DNA of 64,000 nucleotides from Pseudomonas mandelii (lineage in GTDB: Bacteria; Pseudomonadota; Gammaproteobacteria; Pseudomonadales; Pseudomonadaceae): the NCBI RefSeq assembly GCF_006438925.1, contig NZ_RCZA01000003.1:100241-164240 (forward strand), written 5' to 3'. This document shows, in pieces, positions 54,070 to 63,388 of the stretch. The stretch's first letter is position 1. Every line of letters starts with the position of its first letter. The position numbers and the translations under genes were made by a program. Under the pieces are notes generated by a model. That model worked only from the letters and a program-made list of their open reading frames with translations, had not been told where the DNA came from and did no database searches.

Positions 54070-54558
54070 ATGAGTACGTTGCATTGGGCCGGGCTGTTGC
54101 TGCTGGCCGTGATAGCCGGAGCGGTGGTGCCTTTTCAAAGCGCGATCAACGCCAACCTCGGTCGCGGCCTGGGTCATCCGTTGTGGGCAACCCTCGCGTC
54201 GTTGTTGGTGAGTATTGTGGTGTTGTTGCCGGTTATGTTGGCGCTGCGATTGCCGTTGCCGTCGCTGGGGTTCATCAGCAAGGCACCGTTATGGATGTGG
54301 GCCGGTGGCGCGTTTGGGGTGTGCTTTATTTCATTGGCGCTGATGCTGTTGCCCAAACTCGGGGCCTCGGGGTTTATTGCTTTGGCGCTGGCGGGACAGG
54401 TGGTGGCGTCGCTAGTGCTGGATCACTTCGGGTGGTTTGGGTTGGTGGAGCGGCAGATGACCGTGTCGCGGGGGGTTGGCGCTTTGTTGCTAGTGGCGGG
54501 AGTGGTGTTGATTCAGTTCAGCGCTACACCGGCCAACGCGGTGATTGCAGCCTCTTGA
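54070..54558 (+). CDS. YdcZ/DUF606-type DMT membrane protein
   Basis: A 162-residue membrane protein with about five spans and the family start GAVVPFQSAINANLGRGLG. It is half the size of normal DMT transporters, typical of DUF606 (YdcZ). The divergent LysR gene is 77 bp away, suggesting local control. Confidence 0.82.
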   Translation: MSTLHWAGLLLLAVIAGAVVPFQSAINANLGRGLGHPLWATLASLLVSIVVLLPVMLALRLPLPSLGFISKAPLWMWAGGAFGVCFISLALMLLPKLGASGFIALALAGQVVASLVLDHFGWFGLVERQMTVSRGVGALLLVAGVVLIQFSATPANAVIAAS

Positions 54559-54560
54559 AA

Positions 54561-54636
54561 ATCAAAAGATCGCAGCCTCCGGCAGCTCCAGGGATGCGTG
54601 GTCCCAGGTAGGAGCTGCCGAAGGCTGCGATCTTTT
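54561..54636. repeat. Second repeat family, inverted pair, doubling as a terminator
   Basis: Arms 54561-54589 and 54608-54636 (GATCGCAGCCTCCGGCAG and its complement) are flanked by A and T runs. They fill the whole space between the convergent YdcZ-type and MFS genes and reach into the MFS stop codon, so the repeat probably acts as a bidirectional terminator. Confidence 0.88.
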
Positions 54637-55966
54637 AAAACTTGTCGAGCGTGCGCAGCTTCTGCGGCAGCCCCCACATCAGCAGCGCCACGGCGATCAG
54701 CGCACAGACGCCGATGACATACAGTGCCGGCGTGGTACTGCCGGTCAGGTCTTTGATCCGCCCTACCATCACCGGGCTGACAATGCCGCCGAACTGGCCA
54801 AGGGTGTTGATCACCGCAATCCCGCCAGCAGCCCCTGCACCAGCACCGGCCAGCAGTTTCGGCGGCAGGGTCCAGAAGCTTGGGATAGACGCGATGATCC
54901 CGGCACCGAGCAAGCCCAGCGCGACAATCAGGAAGGTCGTGTGGTTAGCGAAAATCCCCGCACAGAAGAACCCCACCGCGCCCACCGCGACCAAACCTGC
55001 GACAAACTTGCGCCGCTCACCGGTCGCGTCGGACAACCGCCCGATCACCACCATGCAGATGGCGCCGCAGATGTAAGGGATGGCGGTCAGCAAACCAATC
55101 ATCACCGGGCTTTCGGTGCCGGCACTGCGGATCAGTTGCGGGGCCCAGAAGTTCAAGCCGTAGGACGCCACCTGAATCAGGAAGTAGATCAGCCCGAGAG
55201 TCAGGAAACCCGGAATCCGCAGTGCGGCGAGCAACGAGCCACCGCTCTTGTGCGGTTCATGGTGCGCGATACGGCTGGCCAGCAGCGTTTTCTCGGATGG
55301 CGTCAGCCAATGGGCGTCTTCGATGCGGTCCTTGAGCAACGTCAGCACCAGCAAGCCGAGGCCAATGCAAGGCACGCCGCCCAGCAGAAACAGCCAGTGC
55401 CAGCCGCGCATATCCATAAAGCCGTCGAGGTGTTGCAACACCAGCCCGGAGAACGGTGCGCCGACCAGACCGGCAAACGCCGACGACAGAAACAACATCG
55501 ACGTGATGCGCCCGCGATAGTGCTGCGGGAACCACAGCGTCAGGTAATACAGAACGCCAGGGGCAAAACCGGCCTCCATCGCGCCAATCACAAAGCGCAG
55601 CGCGTAGAACTGCCATTCGCTATTGACGAAGACCATGGCCGCGGTGGCGAGGCCCCAGGACATCATGATCCGGGCGATCCAGCGCCGGGCGCCGACCTTG
55701 TAGAGCATCATGTTGCTCGGCACTTCGAAGATCACGTAACCAACCACGAACAGCCCGGCGCCGAGGCCGTAAGCGGTGTCGCTCAGGCTCAGGTCAGTCT
55801 GCAGCTGGAACTTGGCGAAGCTGATGTTGATACGGTCGAAAAACGCGAACAGGTAGCAGACCATGATCAACGGCATCAGACGCCAGGCGACTTTGCTGAC
55901 CAGGGCTTTTTCTTCGTCGTGGCTAACGGACGGGCTCGCGCCCGCCTCCAGTACATTAAGGCTCAT
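54635..55966 (-). CDS. MFS transporter (anion:cation symporter family)
   Basis: A 443-residue 12-span transporter with the ACS-family N-terminus (LMPLIMVCYLFAFFDRINIS) and loop motif GRLSDATGERR. ACS members take up organic anions. As the last gene on a strand carrying a CaiB CoA-transferase and an HMG-CoA-lyase-like gene, it may import their carboxylate substrate. Confidence 0.88.
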   Translation of the reverse strand: MSLNVLEAGASPSVSHDEEKALVSKVAWRLMPLIMVCYLFAFFDRINISFAKFQLQTDLSLSDTAYGLGAGLFVVGYVIFEVPSNMMLYKVGARRWIARIMMSWGLATAAMVFVNSEWQFYALRFVIGAMEAGFAPGVLYYLTLWFPQHYRGRITSMLFLSSAFAGLVGAPFSGLVLQHLDGFMDMRGWHWLFLLGGVPCIGLGLLVLTLLKDRIEDAHWLTPSEKTLLASRIAHHEPHKSGGSLLAALRIPGFLTLGLIYFLIQVASYGLNFWAPQLIRSAGTESPVMIGLLTAIPYICGAICMVVIGRLSDATGERRKFVAGLVAVGAVGFFCAGIFANHTTFLIVALGLLGAGIIASIPSFWTLPPKLLAGAGAGAAGGIAVINTLGQFGGIVSPVMVGRIKDLTGSTTPALYVIGVCALIAVALLMWGLPQKLRTLDKF

Positions 55967-56043
55967 GATGGTTCTCCAGGCGGACTGCCCGTGGGTGTCC
56001 GATTGTTTTTGTTGTCTGGTTGAGAGGCTGGAAAAGCTTTTAC

Positions 56044-56133
56044 TGTGGGAGCGAGCCTGCTCGCGAAGGCGGTGTGTCAGTCACCGACAATGCTGAATGC
56101 CAGACCGCTTTCGCGAGCAGGCTCGCTCCCACA
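56044..56133. repeat. REP inverted pair
   Basis: TGTGGGAGCGAGCCTGCTCG and its complement, 90 bp overall, between the MFS and lyase genes that share a strand, so it sits inside the probable operon. Confidence 0.92.
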
Positions 56134-56150
56134 GGGGTTCTTCGGTGTGG

Positions 56151-57077
56151 TCAGGAAGGGCTTGGATGCAGATCGCAATTGCGTCCGGCCTTGGCCAGTT
56201 GACCGGGTACTTCGTGGCCCAGCAGCGCGGGTAATCCTCGCGACAATTGCAGCAGCAGCGGCAGATCGATGCCGGTGTGAATGCCGATCTCATCGCACAG
56301 GTTGACCAAATCTTCGGTGCAAATATTGCCCGAGGCACCTGGCGCGAACGGGCAACCGCCGAGCCCGCCCAGTGCCGCGTCGAAGCGTCGGGCACCGGCC
56401 TCATAGGCGGCCAGTACGTTGCATAAACCGAGGCCGCGAGTGTTATGGAAATGCAGGGTCAAATCAGCGGGCGAAACCCGCTGCAAGACCCGCCGCACCA
56501 GACGATCAACCTGCCGCGGATTGGCCATGCCGGTGGTGTCGGCCAGGGTAATGCCCTGGATCCCGAGTTCCTGATAAGCCTCGACGATTTGCAGCACGCA
56601 ATCCTCGTCGATCTTGCCTTCGAACGGGCAGCCGAAGGTGGTGGCGATGCTGGCGTTGAGTCGCACCTTCGTCCCGTGAACGAATTGCACGATCTCGCCA
56701 AACGCGGCCAATGAGGCTTCGCAACGCATGCGCATGTTGGCCAGGTTGTGGGTCTGACTGGCGGACATCACCAGATTCAACTCGTCGGCCCCCGTCGCCA
56801 GCGCCCGTTGCGCGCCTTTCAGGTTGGGGATCAACGCGACGTAAATCACCCCCGGTTGCCGGGTGATGCCCTTGAACACCAGCTCACCATCGCGCAGCGC
56901 CGGAATCGCCTTGGGGGAAACGAACGAGCCTGCTTCGATGCGGCTGAAACCGGCCAGCGACAGCTGATCGATCAAGGCAATCTTGTCGACGGTTTCGACC
57001 CAGGTCGGCTCGATCTGCAAGCCGTCGCGGGGGGAGACTTCCTGAACAATCAGGGTCTCGGAAAAATCAGTGATCAT
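56151..57077 (-). CDS. Hydroxymethylglutaryl-CoA lyase-type enzyme
   Basis: A 308-residue HMGL/DRE-TIM enzyme. The metal and catalytic motifs SPRDGLQ near the start and GLGGCPFAPGASGN (catalytic Cys) are present, plus HFHNTRGLGL. It cleaves HMG-CoA or a related acyl-CoA to acetyl-CoA and a keto or aldehyde product. It overlaps the CaiB gene by 4 bp (ATGA), so the two work in sequence: the CoA-transferase activates an acid, the lyase cleaves it. Confidence 0.9.
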   Translation of the reverse strand: MITDFSETLIVQEVSPRDGLQIEPTWVETVDKIALIDQLSLAGFSRIEAGSFVSPKAIPALRDGELVFKGITRQPGVIYVALIPNLKGAQRALATGADELNLVMSASQTHNLANMRMRCEASLAAFGEIVQFVHGTKVRLNASIATTFGCPFEGKIDEDCVLQIVEAYQELGIQGITLADTTGMANPRQVDRLVRRVLQRVSPADLTLHFHNTRGLGLCNVLAAYEAGARRFDAALGGLGGCPFAPGASGNICTEDLVNLCDEIGIHTGIDLPLLLQLSRGLPALLGHEVPGQLAKAGRNCDLHPSPS

Positions 57078-58267
57078 TGCACCACCCCTTGAGCTTTCAG
57101 CCGTTCGATGTCCGAACCGGTAAGGCCCAGTCCCGCGAGAATGCCGTCGGTGTGCTGGCCCAATGTAGGGCCGGACCAGTTCACGCCACCGGGCGTCTCG
57201 GACATTTTCGGCACAATGCCGGGCATCTTCACCGTGGCGCCGCCGGGCAGGTCGGCGTTGAGCAACATGTCCCGCGCCTGATAGTGCGGATCGGCGACGA
57301 TGTCGGCGACTGAATAGATGCGCCCGGCCGGGACTTCGGCAGCTTCCAGTGCCGACAACACATCGTCGATCGGCAGGCTGCTGGTCCAGTGAGTGATCGC
57401 CGCATCGAGCACGTTGCTCTTGGCGGCACGCCCGTCGTTATGGGCAAACTCCGGCGCATCGGCCAGATCACGGCGGCCGATGACGTCCATCAAGCGCTTG
57501 TAGATCGGGTCGCTGTTGCCGGCGATCACCACGTAGGCGCCATCGGCTGTCAGATAAGTGTTGGACGGCGCGATGCCCGGCAAGGCCCCGCCGCTGCGCT
57601 CACGAACATGGCCGAGCATGTCGTATTCCGGCACCAGGCTTTCCATGACGTTGAACACACTTTCAGCCAGCGACACATCGACCACTTGCCCACCGCCCTG
57701 CCCGGTCTTGACCCGCAGCAGCGACATCAAGGCACCGATCACCGCGTGCAACGAAGCCAGGGAATCGCCGAGGCTGACGCCCACCCGCGCTGGCGGTGAA
57801 CCGGGGGTGCCGGTGGTGTAGCGGATCCCGCCCATGGCCTCGCCGATGGCGCCGAACCCCGGGCGATCACGGTACGGGCCGGTCTGGCCATAACCGGAAA
57901 TACGCACCAGCGTCAGGTCAGGATTGAGGGCGTGCAACACGTCCCAGCCCAAGCCGAGTTTTTCCAGAGCGCCGGGACGCAGGTTTTCGATCAACACGTC
58001 GGCGCTGGTTGCCAGTTGCTTGACCAGTTCAATACCTTCGGGGGATTTCAGGTTCAGCGCCAGGGACTTCTTGTTTCGCGATTGCAGGTACCACCACAGC
58101 GACGTGCCTTCGTGCAGCTTGCGCCATTTGCGCAGCGGGTCGCCCTGACCCATGGCTTCGATCTTGATCACGTCGGCACCGAACTCGGCGAGCATGCGTG
58201 CGGCGAACGGCGCGGCGATCAGTGTGCCAATCTCGATCACTTTGATTGCACTCAAGGGGGCAGTCAT
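57074..58267 (-). CDS. CaiB/BaiF family CoA-transferase
   Basis: A 397-residue class III CoA-transferase. Motifs: VIEIGTLIAAPFAARMLAEFG, the catalytic Asp segment about residue 165 and GQGGGQVVDVSLAESVFNV. It transfers CoA between acids. ATG 58267 has AGGT about 9 nt upstream; a longer start at 58282 is less likely. Neighbours are the lyase, an MFS and a LysR gene. Confidence 0.88.
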   Translation of the reverse strand: MTAPLSAIKVIEIGTLIAAPFAARMLAEFGADVIKIEAMGQGDPLRKWRKLHEGTSLWWYLQSRNKKSLALNLKSPEGIELVKQLATSADVLIENLRPGALEKLGLGWDVLHALNPDLTLVRISGYGQTGPYRDRPGFGAIGEAMGGIRYTTGTPGSPPARVGVSLGDSLASLHAVIGALMSLLRVKTGQGGGQVVDVSLAESVFNVMESLVPEYDMLGHVRERSGGALPGIAPSNTYLTADGAYVVIAGNSDPIYKRLMDVIGRRDLADAPEFAHNDGRAAKSNVLDAAITHWTSSLPIDDVLSALEAAEVPAGRIYSVADIVADPHYQARDMLLNADLPGGATVKMPGIVPKMSETPGGVNWSGPTLGQHTDGILAGLGLTGSDIERLKAQGVVQ

Positions 58268-58401
58268 CGCGGGGTACCTCATGTTGTTCTTGGAATATGA
58301 GCCAAGGCTAGAGGACCACGGGTGAAGGAATCCAACCTTCAGTTGGCAACGAGCGTTCGCGAAACGCGAACGCCTTGAAGATTACCGCGACCTTGAGTCC
58401 G

Positions 58402-58491
58402 CCATCGCGAGCAAGCTCGCTCCCACAAGGGATCAGCGCTGAATTCAAACTCACTGCAAGACCACTGTGGGAGCGAGCTTGCTCGCGATGG
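58402..58491. repeat. REP inverted pair
   Basis: CCATCGCGAGCAAGCTCGCT and its complement, 90 bp, between the CoA-transferase and the LysR gene. Confidence 0.92.
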
Positions 58492-58516
58492 GGCCAGTCA
58501 ATCCAATCGAGAATGA

Positions 58517-59425
58517 TCAGACCTGCCCGCGCAACTGCTCGAACAACATCCGGCTCACCGGCGACAGCGCCGCTTCATCGCGCACCACCAGAACCAATGC
58601 GCGATCCGACCAGTCATCCATCAACGGCACCGCATGCAAGCCCAACGCCCGACCAAACAGCTCATAGGCTTTTTGCGGCAGGATGCCGATGCCCATGTTG
58701 GCCTGGACCATCCGGCACATGGCGTCGAAACCCGGGACATGAATCCGCAGCCGCAGCACTTTGCCGGCCTCGCGCGCGGCCGCGTGGGTACGCATATTGA
58801 TCGAACTGGCGGAATGCAGACCGACGTAATCGCTGTCCAGCGTATCGGCGAAGGCCAGACTGGAACGACTCGCCAACGGATGATCGGGCAGCATCAACAC
58901 CATCAGTTTGTCCTGTCGATAAAGCACGCTGTGCAGACCTTTGACGTCGCTGTCACTGGAGCAGATCCCAAGGTCCGCCACGCCATCCAGCACACCCTGA
59001 ATCACCCCGCTGCTGGGGCGTTCTTCGAGGTCGGTCTTGACCTGAGGATGACGCTCGGAAAAGTCCCGCAGGTCTTCGGGCAGAAACTGAATGATCGCCG
59101 ACAGGTTGGCGAGCATTCGCACATAGCCGCGGATACCGTGGCTGTGTTCGCCCAGTTCGAGCCCCATTTTCTCGACGTTGAACAGCATCTGCCGAGCATG
59201 GTGCAACAAGGTTTCCCCGGCCGGCGTCAGGGTCATGCCCTTGGCCTGGCGCACGAACAGGCTGATGCCCAGCGCTTCTTCCAACTCCATCAGCCGCTTG
59301 CTGGCCGCCGACACAGCGATGGCTTCACGCGCGGCGGCACGGGTCAGCGTGCCCTCCTCATGAACGGCGACAAACAGCTGGAGAGTGATCAGGTCGAGGC
59401 GGCGGATCAGGCTTTTTTGCAGCAT
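58517..59425 (-). CDS. LysR-family transcriptional regulator
   Basis: A 302-residue regulator with winged helix LDLITLQLFVAVHEEGTLTR and an inducer domain that starts near residue 95. It is upstream of the CoA-transferase on the same strand and divergent from the oxoamine-synthase gene, so either could be its target. Start ATG 59425 fits the family N-terminus; a longer frame lacks a site. Confidence 0.88.
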   Translation of the reverse strand: MLQKSLIRRLDLITLQLFVAVHEEGTLTRAAAREAIAVSAASKRLMELEEALGISLFVRQAKGMTLTPAGETLLHHARQMLFNVEKMGLELGEHSHGIRGYVRMLANLSAIIQFLPEDLRDFSERHPQVKTDLEERPSSGVIQGVLDGVADLGICSSDSDVKGLHSVLYRQDKLMVLMLPDHPLASRSSLAFADTLDSDYVGLHSASSINMRTHAAAREAGKVLRLRIHVPGFDAMCRMVQANMGIGILPQKAYELFGRALGLHAVPLMDDWSDRALVLVVRDEAALSPVSRMLFEQLRGQV

Positions 59426-59664
59426 GGAGGGCTCGATGACTTCTGTTCGGCTGAGTCGGCAGGATAGCCCGGTTTCCACGCGACTCGGCAAAGCATTTAG
59501 CCCACAACATCACGAGGCGTCGTCCTACACATAAATCTCTTGTAACACTCAGCCGTACCGGAAACAGCCGATTCAAAGCCTTCGCCGCGCTCTGTAAAGT
59601 CTGGAAACACACACGAATTGCAACAAACCCATGGATCGTTTCACTCAAGGAAAGTCATTTTCAT

Positions 59665-60900
59665 ATGGACCAGACAGCACAGGCGGCAAACCGCTACACC
59701 AACTACCGCAAGGTCATCGCGTTGGCCGATCACAATTGGGAGAGCGCTGAAGCCGGGAAAATTTCCGGGCTTAACATCGAAATCAAAAGTGCCAACCGGA
59801 TGCTCGATCAGCACGGGCGCGCGTTTCATCATTTCTGCACGACCTCGTACCTGGGCCTGGATCACCATCCCGACATTCTCGATGGCGCCATGAATACACT
59901 GTGGGAAACCGGCACCCTTCGCGTCGCCAACTCAAAGAACCGCTGCAAGCTGGCCATTCTGGAACAGTACGAAACCGAACTGTCCGAGTTGTTCGGCGCC
60001 AGTTGCCTGAGCACCTTGTCGTGCAGTGCGGCGAGTGCCGGGATTCTGCCATTGCTGGCCAGCGGCGTGTTCACGGAAAACCGCCCTCCCGTGATGGTCT
60101 TTGACCGGTTGGCGCATGACTCGATGAGTCACCTCAAAGCCGCCTGTGCTGATGAAACCACGGTCGTGACTTGTCCTCATAACGACATGGATTTTCTCGA
60201 GAAGCAGTGCCAGCAACACCGCACTGTCGCCTATGTCGCGGACAGCGCCTACAGCATGGGAGGGGTCGCAGACATGGACAGTCTTTTGTACCTGAAGGAC
60301 CGCTATGGGTTGTTTCTCTATCTGGACGATTCCCACGCGCTGTCCGCCGTCGGAACAATGGGCGCTGGCCTCGTGCGCCCCAGGATGCATGCCCTGGAGG
60401 ATGACTGCCTGATCGTCGCCTCGCTGGCCAAGTCGTTTGGCGCCAGCGGTGGTCTGGTGATGCTGGGCAATGAACGGCAGAAGAAGCTCATTGCGCGCTA
60501 CGGCGGCCCCAGCAATTGGTCGCAATGCCTGAACAGTGCAGCCATTGGCGCGGGCATAGCGTCCATCCAGCTTCATCGCACGCTGGAATTTGCCGCGTTG
60601 CAGGAAAAACTTCAGGTTAATATCCGGCTGTTCGACAGCCTCATACGCACCGACCAACACAACAGCAACATGGCGATTCGACTGGTCAACTGCGGCGAAG
60701 CAGCGCTGGCCAACAGCATCGCCATGGAACTGGCCAATCACGGCTTCTTCACCTCGGCCGTGTTTTTCCCGGTGGTCGCACAAGGCAAGGCAGCCATCAG
60801 AATCACCCTGCGCGCCGACATGGAACCGACGCTGATCCGCCACTTTTGTGAACTGATTACCGAGCTTTTACGCACTCAAGGCCGGGAAATCGGCTGTTGA
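59665..60900 (+). CDS. Alpha-oxoamine synthase-like PLP enzyme
   Basis: A 411-residue fold-type I PLP enzyme of the AONS/KBL/serine-palmitoyltransferase/CqsA family, which join an amino acid with an acyl thioester. Visible: YLGLDHHPD (substrate side), the DDSHALSAVG Asp and His, and the Schiff-base Lys in ASLAKSFG. The ASLAK[ST]F motif recalls CqsA, the CAI-1 autoinducer synthase, more than BioF, but the whole sequence is not obviously CqsA. No biotin or glycine-metabolism genes are near. It is paired with an exporter gene 21 bp downstream. Confidence 0.78.
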   Translation: MDQTAQAANRYTNYRKVIALADHNWESAEAGKISGLNIEIKSANRMLDQHGRAFHHFCTTSYLGLDHHPDILDGAMNTLWETGTLRVANSKNRCKLAILEQYETELSELFGASCLSTLSCSAASAGILPLLASGVFTENRPPVMVFDRLAHDSMSHLKAACADETTVVTCPHNDMDFLEKQCQQHRTVAYVADSAYSMGGVADMDSLLYLKDRYGLFLYLDDSHALSAVGTMGAGLVRPRMHALEDDCLIVASLAKSFGASGGLVMLGNERQKKLIARYGGPSNWSQCLNSAAIGAGIASIQLHRTLEFAALQEKLQVNIRLFDSLIRTDQHNSNMAIRLVNCGEAALANSIAMELANHGFFTSAVFFPVVAQGKAAIRITLRADMEPTLIRHFCELITELLRTQGREIGC

Positions 60901-60921
60901 ACTGAAACCAGGGAAGATTCA

Positions 60922-62088
60922 ATGAAGAGCAGCACCACCCTCCTCGTCACCTGCTGCACGGTTTTCCTCGCCCAATTAGGCATGAGCATTTATCTGCCGG
61001 CGCTGCCGGAGATTGCCCGGGATCTGTCCGCCGACGCCTCGCAGGTTTCCTGGGGGCTGGCGGTGTATCTGATCGGCATGGCGTTGCCGATGTTGTTCTG
61101 GGGCAGCCTTGGCCAGCGCATCGGTCGCAAACCGGTGCTGCTCGCCGCGCTGGGCATCTACGGGCTGGGCAATCTGGCCCTGCCCCTGAGCCAGTCGCTT
61201 GAGTCGTTCCTGGCGTTTCGACTGGTTCAGGGCATTGGCGCCAGCGGGATTTCGGTCATGGCGCGGGTACTGATCCGCGACAGTTTCCGCGGCGACCTGC
61301 TGGCCAAGGCGTTGTCCTGGATTTCGATTTCCTTTGTGGTGGCGCTGGGGATCGGCCAATACCTGGGGTCGATCATCCAGGTGGCGCTGGGCTGGCCGGC
61401 GATTTTCTACCTGTTGGGGGGTGTGAGTCTGATGGTGGGGCTGGTCGTGGCCCGGGTGACATTCCCGATGCTGGCCGAGGAGAATGCCCCGTCATCCGCC
61501 TGGCCGAGCTACTGGCGCATTTTACGTCATAGAGCCTTTCTGTTGCCGGCCCTCACCGGCGGCCTTGGGTACGGGGTGATTGTGGCGTTCAACACCGCTG
61601 CGCCGCTGATTCTGCAAGGACCGTTCAACTGGTCGGCCGTGGAATACGGGTTATTGGGCTGGCCCATCAGCGCGGCGTATTTTCTGGGGGCTTTGGCGGT
61701 CAATGGCTTTGTACTTCGCACCGGTCAACGCGGGTTGATAACGGCGGGTGTGGGGCTGGTGCTGGCTGGCAGCGCGGTAATGTTGCTGGGGAGTCTGGCG
61801 GGCACTTCAGTAGCGCTGCTGTTCTGGTTGCCCTATTGCGTTGCGGTGTTCGGCCAGTCTTTGACTTATCCGATCAGCCTGTCCCTGGCCAATGACGGTT
61901 CGCCGGTCGGCGGTGCGTATGCGATGGCGTTGAGCGGTTTCATTCATCAACTGATGGCTGCCGTTATCGGCGGGATCGCCAGTATGATCGCGAGCCCACA
62001 AGCATGGCCGTTGTCACTGTTGTGTACCTTGCTGGCGTTGGGCGCGATGCTTTGCGTCAAGCTCGCGCCCGCTCGCAAAACGTCTTAA
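60922..62088 (+). CDS. MFS exporter, Bcr/CflA-type
   Basis: A 388-residue 12-span drug:H+ antiporter-like MFS protein with [20 protein letters not shown] and loop motif [15 protein letters not shown], typical of the Bcr/CflA group. It starts 21 bp after the oxoamine-synthase gene and is probably its partner, exporting the product. The 3' end overlaps the convergent dehydrogenase gene by 4 bp. Confidence 0.88.
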   Translation: MKSSTTLLVTCCTVFLAQLGMSIYLPALPEIARDLSADASQVSWGLAVYLIGMALPMLFWGSLGQRIGRKPVLLAALGIYGLGNLALPLSQSLESFLAFRLVQGIGASGISVMARVLIRDSFRGDLLAKALSWISISFVVALGIGQYLGSIIQVALGWPAIFYLLGGVSLMVGLVVARVTFPMLAEENAPSSAWPSYWRILRHRAFLLPALTGGLGYGVIVAFNTAAPLILQGPFNWSAVEYGLLGWPISAAYFLGALAVNGFVLRTGQRGLITAGVGLVLAGSAVMLLGSLAGTSVALLFWLPYCVAVFGQSLTYPISLSLANDGSPVGGAYAMALSGFIHQLMAAVIGGIASMIASPQAWPLSLLCTLLALGAMLCVKLAPARKTS

Positions 62089-63233
62089 AAAGCGCTGCGG
62101 AAAATCTCCTCGATCTGGCGCTGATCCGCCACGCGAGGATTGGTCACGCCACACGCATCTTTCAAGGCATTGCTGGCGAGGGTCGGGATGTCGTTGAGCT
62201 TGGCGCCGAGCTCACGCAAACCGGCGGGAATTTCCACGTCTTTGGACAGGCTGCGGATCGCCACGATGGCCGCCTGGGCGCCCGCTTCCGGGGTGAAACC
62301 GTGAACATCGACGCCCATCGCAAGGGCGACATCGGTGAGGCGATCGGCGCAAACCAGGGCGTTAAAGCTTTGTACGTGGGGCAGCAGGACCGCGTTGCAC
62401 ACACCATGCGGCAAGTCGTAGAAACCGCCCAACTGGTGAGCCATGGCGTGGACAAAACCCAGGGATGCGTTATTGAACGCCATGCCGGCGAGGAACTGCG
62501 CGTAAGCCATGTTTTCCCGCGCAGCCATGTCACTGCCGTCGCGGACGGCCAGGCGCAGGTTGTTGCTGATCAACGTGATCGCCTTCAGTGCGCAGGCATC
62601 AGTGATCGGATTGGCCGCCGTGGAAACGTAGGCTTCGATGGCGTGGGTCAACGCGTCCATGCCGGTGGCTGCCGTCAGGCCCTTGGGCATGGCAACCATC
62701 AGCGCCGGGTCGTTGACCGACAGCAGCGGCGTGACATTGCGATCGACAATGGCCATTTTTACGTGACGGGATTCGTCGGTGATGATGCAGAAACGGGTCA
62801 TCTCGCTGGCGGTGCCGGCGGTGGTGTTGATGGCGATCAGCGGCAGTTGCGGCTGGGTGGATTGATCGACGCCTTCGTAATCGCGAATCTGCCCACCATT
62901 GGTCGCGCATAACGCGATGCCTTTGGCGCAGTCATGGGGCGAACCGCCGCCCAGGGACACCACGAAATCACAGCGGGTTTCCTTCAGCAGACCCAGACCG
63001 CTCTCGACGTTGGCGATGCTCGGGTTAGGCTTGGCGCCGTCGAAAATCACCGAATCGATGTCCTGCATCGCCAGTTTCTCGGCAATCATCTTCGCCACGC
63101 CAGCCTTGGCCAGCCCGGCGTCGGTGACGATCAGCGCCTTGCGAAAACCATACTTGCGAATGGCGTCCATGGCTTCGCCGAGGCAACCGATGCCCATGAT
63201 GTTTACGGCGGGGATGAAAAACGTGCTGCTCAT
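62085..63233 (-). CDS. Iron-containing alcohol dehydrogenase
   Basis: A 382-residue group III ADH. It has the NAD motif [11 protein letters not shown] (about 95-105), and metal ligands in [22 protein letters not shown] (His residues). It oxidises alcohols such as ethanol or C3-C4 alcohols. Chosen start ATG 63233; the longer frame lacks a site. An ANR-like box lies 83-96 bp upstream. Confidence 0.9.
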   Translation of the reverse strand: MSSTFFIPAVNIMGIGCLGEAMDAIRKYGFRKALIVTDAGLAKAGVAKMIAEKLAMQDIDSVIFDGAKPNPSIANVESGLGLLKETRCDFVVSLGGGSPHDCAKGIALCATNGGQIRDYEGVDQSTQPQLPLIAINTTAGTASEMTRFCIITDESRHVKMAIVDRNVTPLLSVNDPALMVAMPKGLTAATGMDALTHAIEAYVSTAANPITDACALKAITLISNNLRLAVRDGSDMAARENMAYAQFLAGMAFNNASLGFVHAMAHQLGGFYDLPHGVCNAVLLPHVQSFNALVCADRLTDVALAMGVDVHGFTPEAGAQAAIVAIRSLSKDVEIPAGLRELGAKLNDIPTLASNALKDACGVTNPRVADQRQIEEIFRSAF

Positions 63234-63315
63234 GAGCGAGTCTCCTGGCTGAGGCCGAATCGGCAGCGCCGATCTGGCGGGGCCCACAGAATCGACCTAT
63301 CGGTCATGAAGTAAC

Positions 63316-63329
63316 TTGATCTGGCTCAA
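63316..63329. promoter_or_regulatory. ANR/FNR-like box
   Basis: TTGAT-CTGG-CTCAA differs from TTGAT-N4-ATCAA at one position. It lies in the divergent region between the dehydrogenase and the DUF4917 gene, so either could be oxygen-controlled. Confidence 0.5.
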
Positions 63330-63388
63330 GTCTTGGTCGTGATAAAGTCGCCGCCCATCAGCCCCTTTGCTTTGAGACTTTGACCGCA

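Noticed and set aside
54545..56023. Open frame of 492 codons on the plus strand
   Set aside because: Antisense to the MFS gene, starts inside a repeat and has His/Gln/Arg-rich composition typical of shadow frames.
1316..58491. REP clusters as a CRISPR array
   Set aside because: Repeats occur as isolated inverted pairs, not as regularly spaced direct repeats, and no cas gene is present.
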